DNA of 7,173 bases from assembly GCA_015489185.1 (NCBI GenBank), contig WGAE01000236.1:1-7173 (forward strand), in the 5' to 3' direction. This DNA comes from Campylobacterales bacterium. GTDB lineage: Bacteria > Campylobacterota > Campylobacteria > Campylobacterales > QNZT01. The position numbers and the translations under genes are program-made. A model generated the notes under the pieces. That model saw nothing but the letters and a program-made list of their open reading frames with translations. It did no database searches and was not told where the DNA came from. How positions within the stretch are numbered: the first letter of the stretch is position 1; each line of letters begins with the position of its first letter. Shown piece by piece: positions 5,707 through 7,173 of the stretch.

Positions 5707-7173
5707 TATTGTATCCTGTCACAGATTTTGGCGTAGGGACACCAGGTACATTTTTGTTGCTCTTCGGTCATGGTAAAGTTGAATGTTTTGGTCTGTTCAA
5801 CTCTCTCAAGATGTGTATGTAGCAGTGCCAGTTTTTCATCGAAGAGCGGTTCGTTGATCAGCATCGCGTTTTTCAGGTCATAGTAGAATGCCTCTTTGAC
5901 CTCTGCTCTGTTTTGCGTCAGCAGGTAGTAAAACTGTAGTTGGAAGTTGCTCTCTTTGTCCAGTTTTTTGGGACTGCTTTTTGGGACGGTGCCGCTTTTG
6001 TAGTCGATAATGAAATAAGAGCCGTCGCGACGGTCGATACGATCGATCGTGCCGGTCAGATGGAGAGAACCGAATGTGGTTTGAAACCTCTTTTCTGTTG
6101 CAAAAACACGATACCCCTCACCGAATCGTGACACTTCGTACGCGATGAAAGGTTTGAGCATCTCCAGCCATTTGTCGATGACAAAGCGAAGAGACAAGTT
6201 TTGCTCGCTGCGCAGATAGAGTTCCCGCTGCAAATCGAGCAGAAGCGTCTCTTCATCGTCATAAAAAGTCTGTTTGTCGTAGACGGCTTTGAGCGCTTCA
6301 TGAAGCAGTATTCCCACGACTCTTTCGTTATCCTCTTCTTTGGGAATTTCAAAATCTTCGATTTGTCGGATATATTGAAAGTAGTACCTTCTTTTACAAT
6401 CGAGAAATGTTTTCAGTGCGGATGCCGACAGAGGTTGTCGGGTAAAATCGTATTCAAGAATCAGATCGCTCTGTTTGTAGTGGGGTTGGGTGCTTTGAAC
6501 GGGAAAGAGAATGGGACTGAGATCGACATTGACGCTGTTCTCAAAGGGGAGGGCAAGTTCTTCGAGGAATCTGGAGGGTTGATTCTGCTCGTCGAGTACG
6601 AAAGAGACGGCGACCTCTTTAGCGTTTTGAAAAATGCGATAATAGTAATACTTTTGCAGGTTTTCACGATCTTTGGGAGTGGGCATTCCCGCCGCATGGC
6701 GTATGGCGCTGGAGAGGAAAAGATCTTTTCTGCTCGGTGCGGGCAGGACGCCTTCATTGAAATCGATGACAATCATACACGGTTTTTGAATCCCTCTGGT
6801 CTCCAAAATCTCCATAACGGTCACTTTCCCGCCCCTTGTATCGTCGATACGCACTTTGGCAAGTCGGTTTAGAAAGAGGTGTAAAATTTTATGAAACGGA
6901 TAGTGACTAAGTGTCGGAAGCAGTTTTTTAAAAAGCTGCAACTGGTTTTGATAGTGTTGTGTGATTTCGCGGGGAATGTCGTTTTCGGGAATCAGCGTTT
7001 CAAGTTTTTGTAAAATCGTTTCGGGTGCAAAGCGTTCGTTCCAGTCGGAGATGAGTGTATCGATCTGAGTTTTCTCGAGTCCCCGGGAAAGCAGACGGTA
7101 GAGATTTTCATATGACTTTTCATGAAAGTAGAGATAGAGGCTTTCCAGGTATCGGTAAATGGGCGTTTGGGTA
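5706..7173 (-). CDS. addB: AddB-like nuclease subunit with iron-sulfur cysteines, N-terminus beyond the window
   Basis: Partner of AddA in the break-resecting helicase-nuclease. The reading frame is open to the right edge. I count 488 C-terminal residues, roughly the last half to two thirds of a typical family member, so any N-terminal Walker motif cannot be judged. Numbered from the first visible residue: a helicase-like region reads MEILETRGI (about 120-128) and VIDFNEGVLP (about 135-144), resembling the inactive-helicase part of AddB. A PD-(D/E)XK nuclease follows, with H291 (LLHEAL), D377 (TIDRID), D390 and K392 (IIDYKSG), and Q411/Y415. A lone Cys259 (FLDCKRR) plus C475, C478 and C484 (C-X2-C-X5-C near the end) match the four-cysteine Fe-S staple of AddB nucleases. 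The TTG at 6941 is an internal leucine codon, not the start. The stop overlaps the addA ATG. Confidence 0.92.
   Translation of the reverse strand, partial: TQTPIYRYLESLYLYFHEKSYENLYRLLSRGLEKTQIDTLISDWNERFAPETILQKLETLIPENDIPREITQHYQNQLQLFKKLLPTLSHYPFHKILHLFLNRLAKVRIDDTRGGKVTVMEILETRGIQKPCMIVIDFNEGVLPAPSRKDLFLSSAIRHAAGMPTPKDRENLQKYYYYRIFQNAKEVAVSFVLDEQNQPSRFLEELALPFENSVNVDLSPILFPVQSTQPHYKQSDLILEYDFTRQPLSASALKTFLDCKRRYYFQYIRQIEDFEIPKEEDNERVVGILLHEALKAVYDKQTFYDDEETLLLDLQRELYLRSEQNLSLRFVIDKWLEMLKPFIAYEVSRFGEGYRVFATEKRFQTTFGSLHLTGTIDRIDRRDGSYFIIDYKSGTVPKSSPKKLDKESNFQLQFYYLLTQNRAEVKEAFYYDLKNAMLINEPLFDEKLALLHTHLERVEQTKTFNFTMTEEQQKCTWCPYAKICDRIQ

Noticed and set aside
5706..6941. A shorter AddB starting at the TTG at 6941
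   Set aside because: The frame continues open and protein-like to the window edge (77 more residues), and family members are much longer, so the TTG is an internal leucine.

Overview
The window looks like a chromosomal housekeeping segment from a Campylobacterota bacterium (formerly Epsilonproteobacteria), probably a free-living, Sulfurovum- or Sulfurimonas-like relative rather than Helicobacter or Campylobacter. The evidence is the recA-then-eno gene pair, which is conserved in this phylum, the character of the RecA and enolase sequences, the addB-addA order, and a GC content that by eye is higher than in Campylobacter or Helicobacter. The genus is inference only. All five genes are on the minus strand, so transcription runs from the right end of the window to the left.

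In the order they are transcribed: an AddB-type helicase-nuclease subunit enters from beyond the right edge (5706-7173, N-terminus missing). It overlaps by one base the start of a complete AddA/RecB-like helicase-nuclease (2950-5706). Next comes a gene-free 264-bp gap. Most of it is a 186-bp nested inverted repeat (2757-2942) with an intrinsic-terminator-like hairpin at its centre, followed by a clear TATAAT promoter that overlaps repeated TTGTG/CACAA half-sites. That promoter should drive an unrecognised 165-residue coiled-coil protein (2188-2685). An 85-bp gap with a second promoter (TTGACA and TAGGAT) precedes recA (1071-2102). After a 24-base gap holding only a ribosome binding site comes eno (1-1046, C-terminus beyond the left edge).

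Three of the five genes serve one process. AddAB resects double-strand breaks and RecA carries out strand exchange on the resulting single strand. Enolase is probably co-transcribed with recA for historical reasons. The coiled-coil gene between addA and recA is the only protein of unknown role. The least explained DNA is the nested stem-loop element and the half-site cluster beside it. I found no tRNA, rRNA, CRISPR array, insertion sequence or phage gene.
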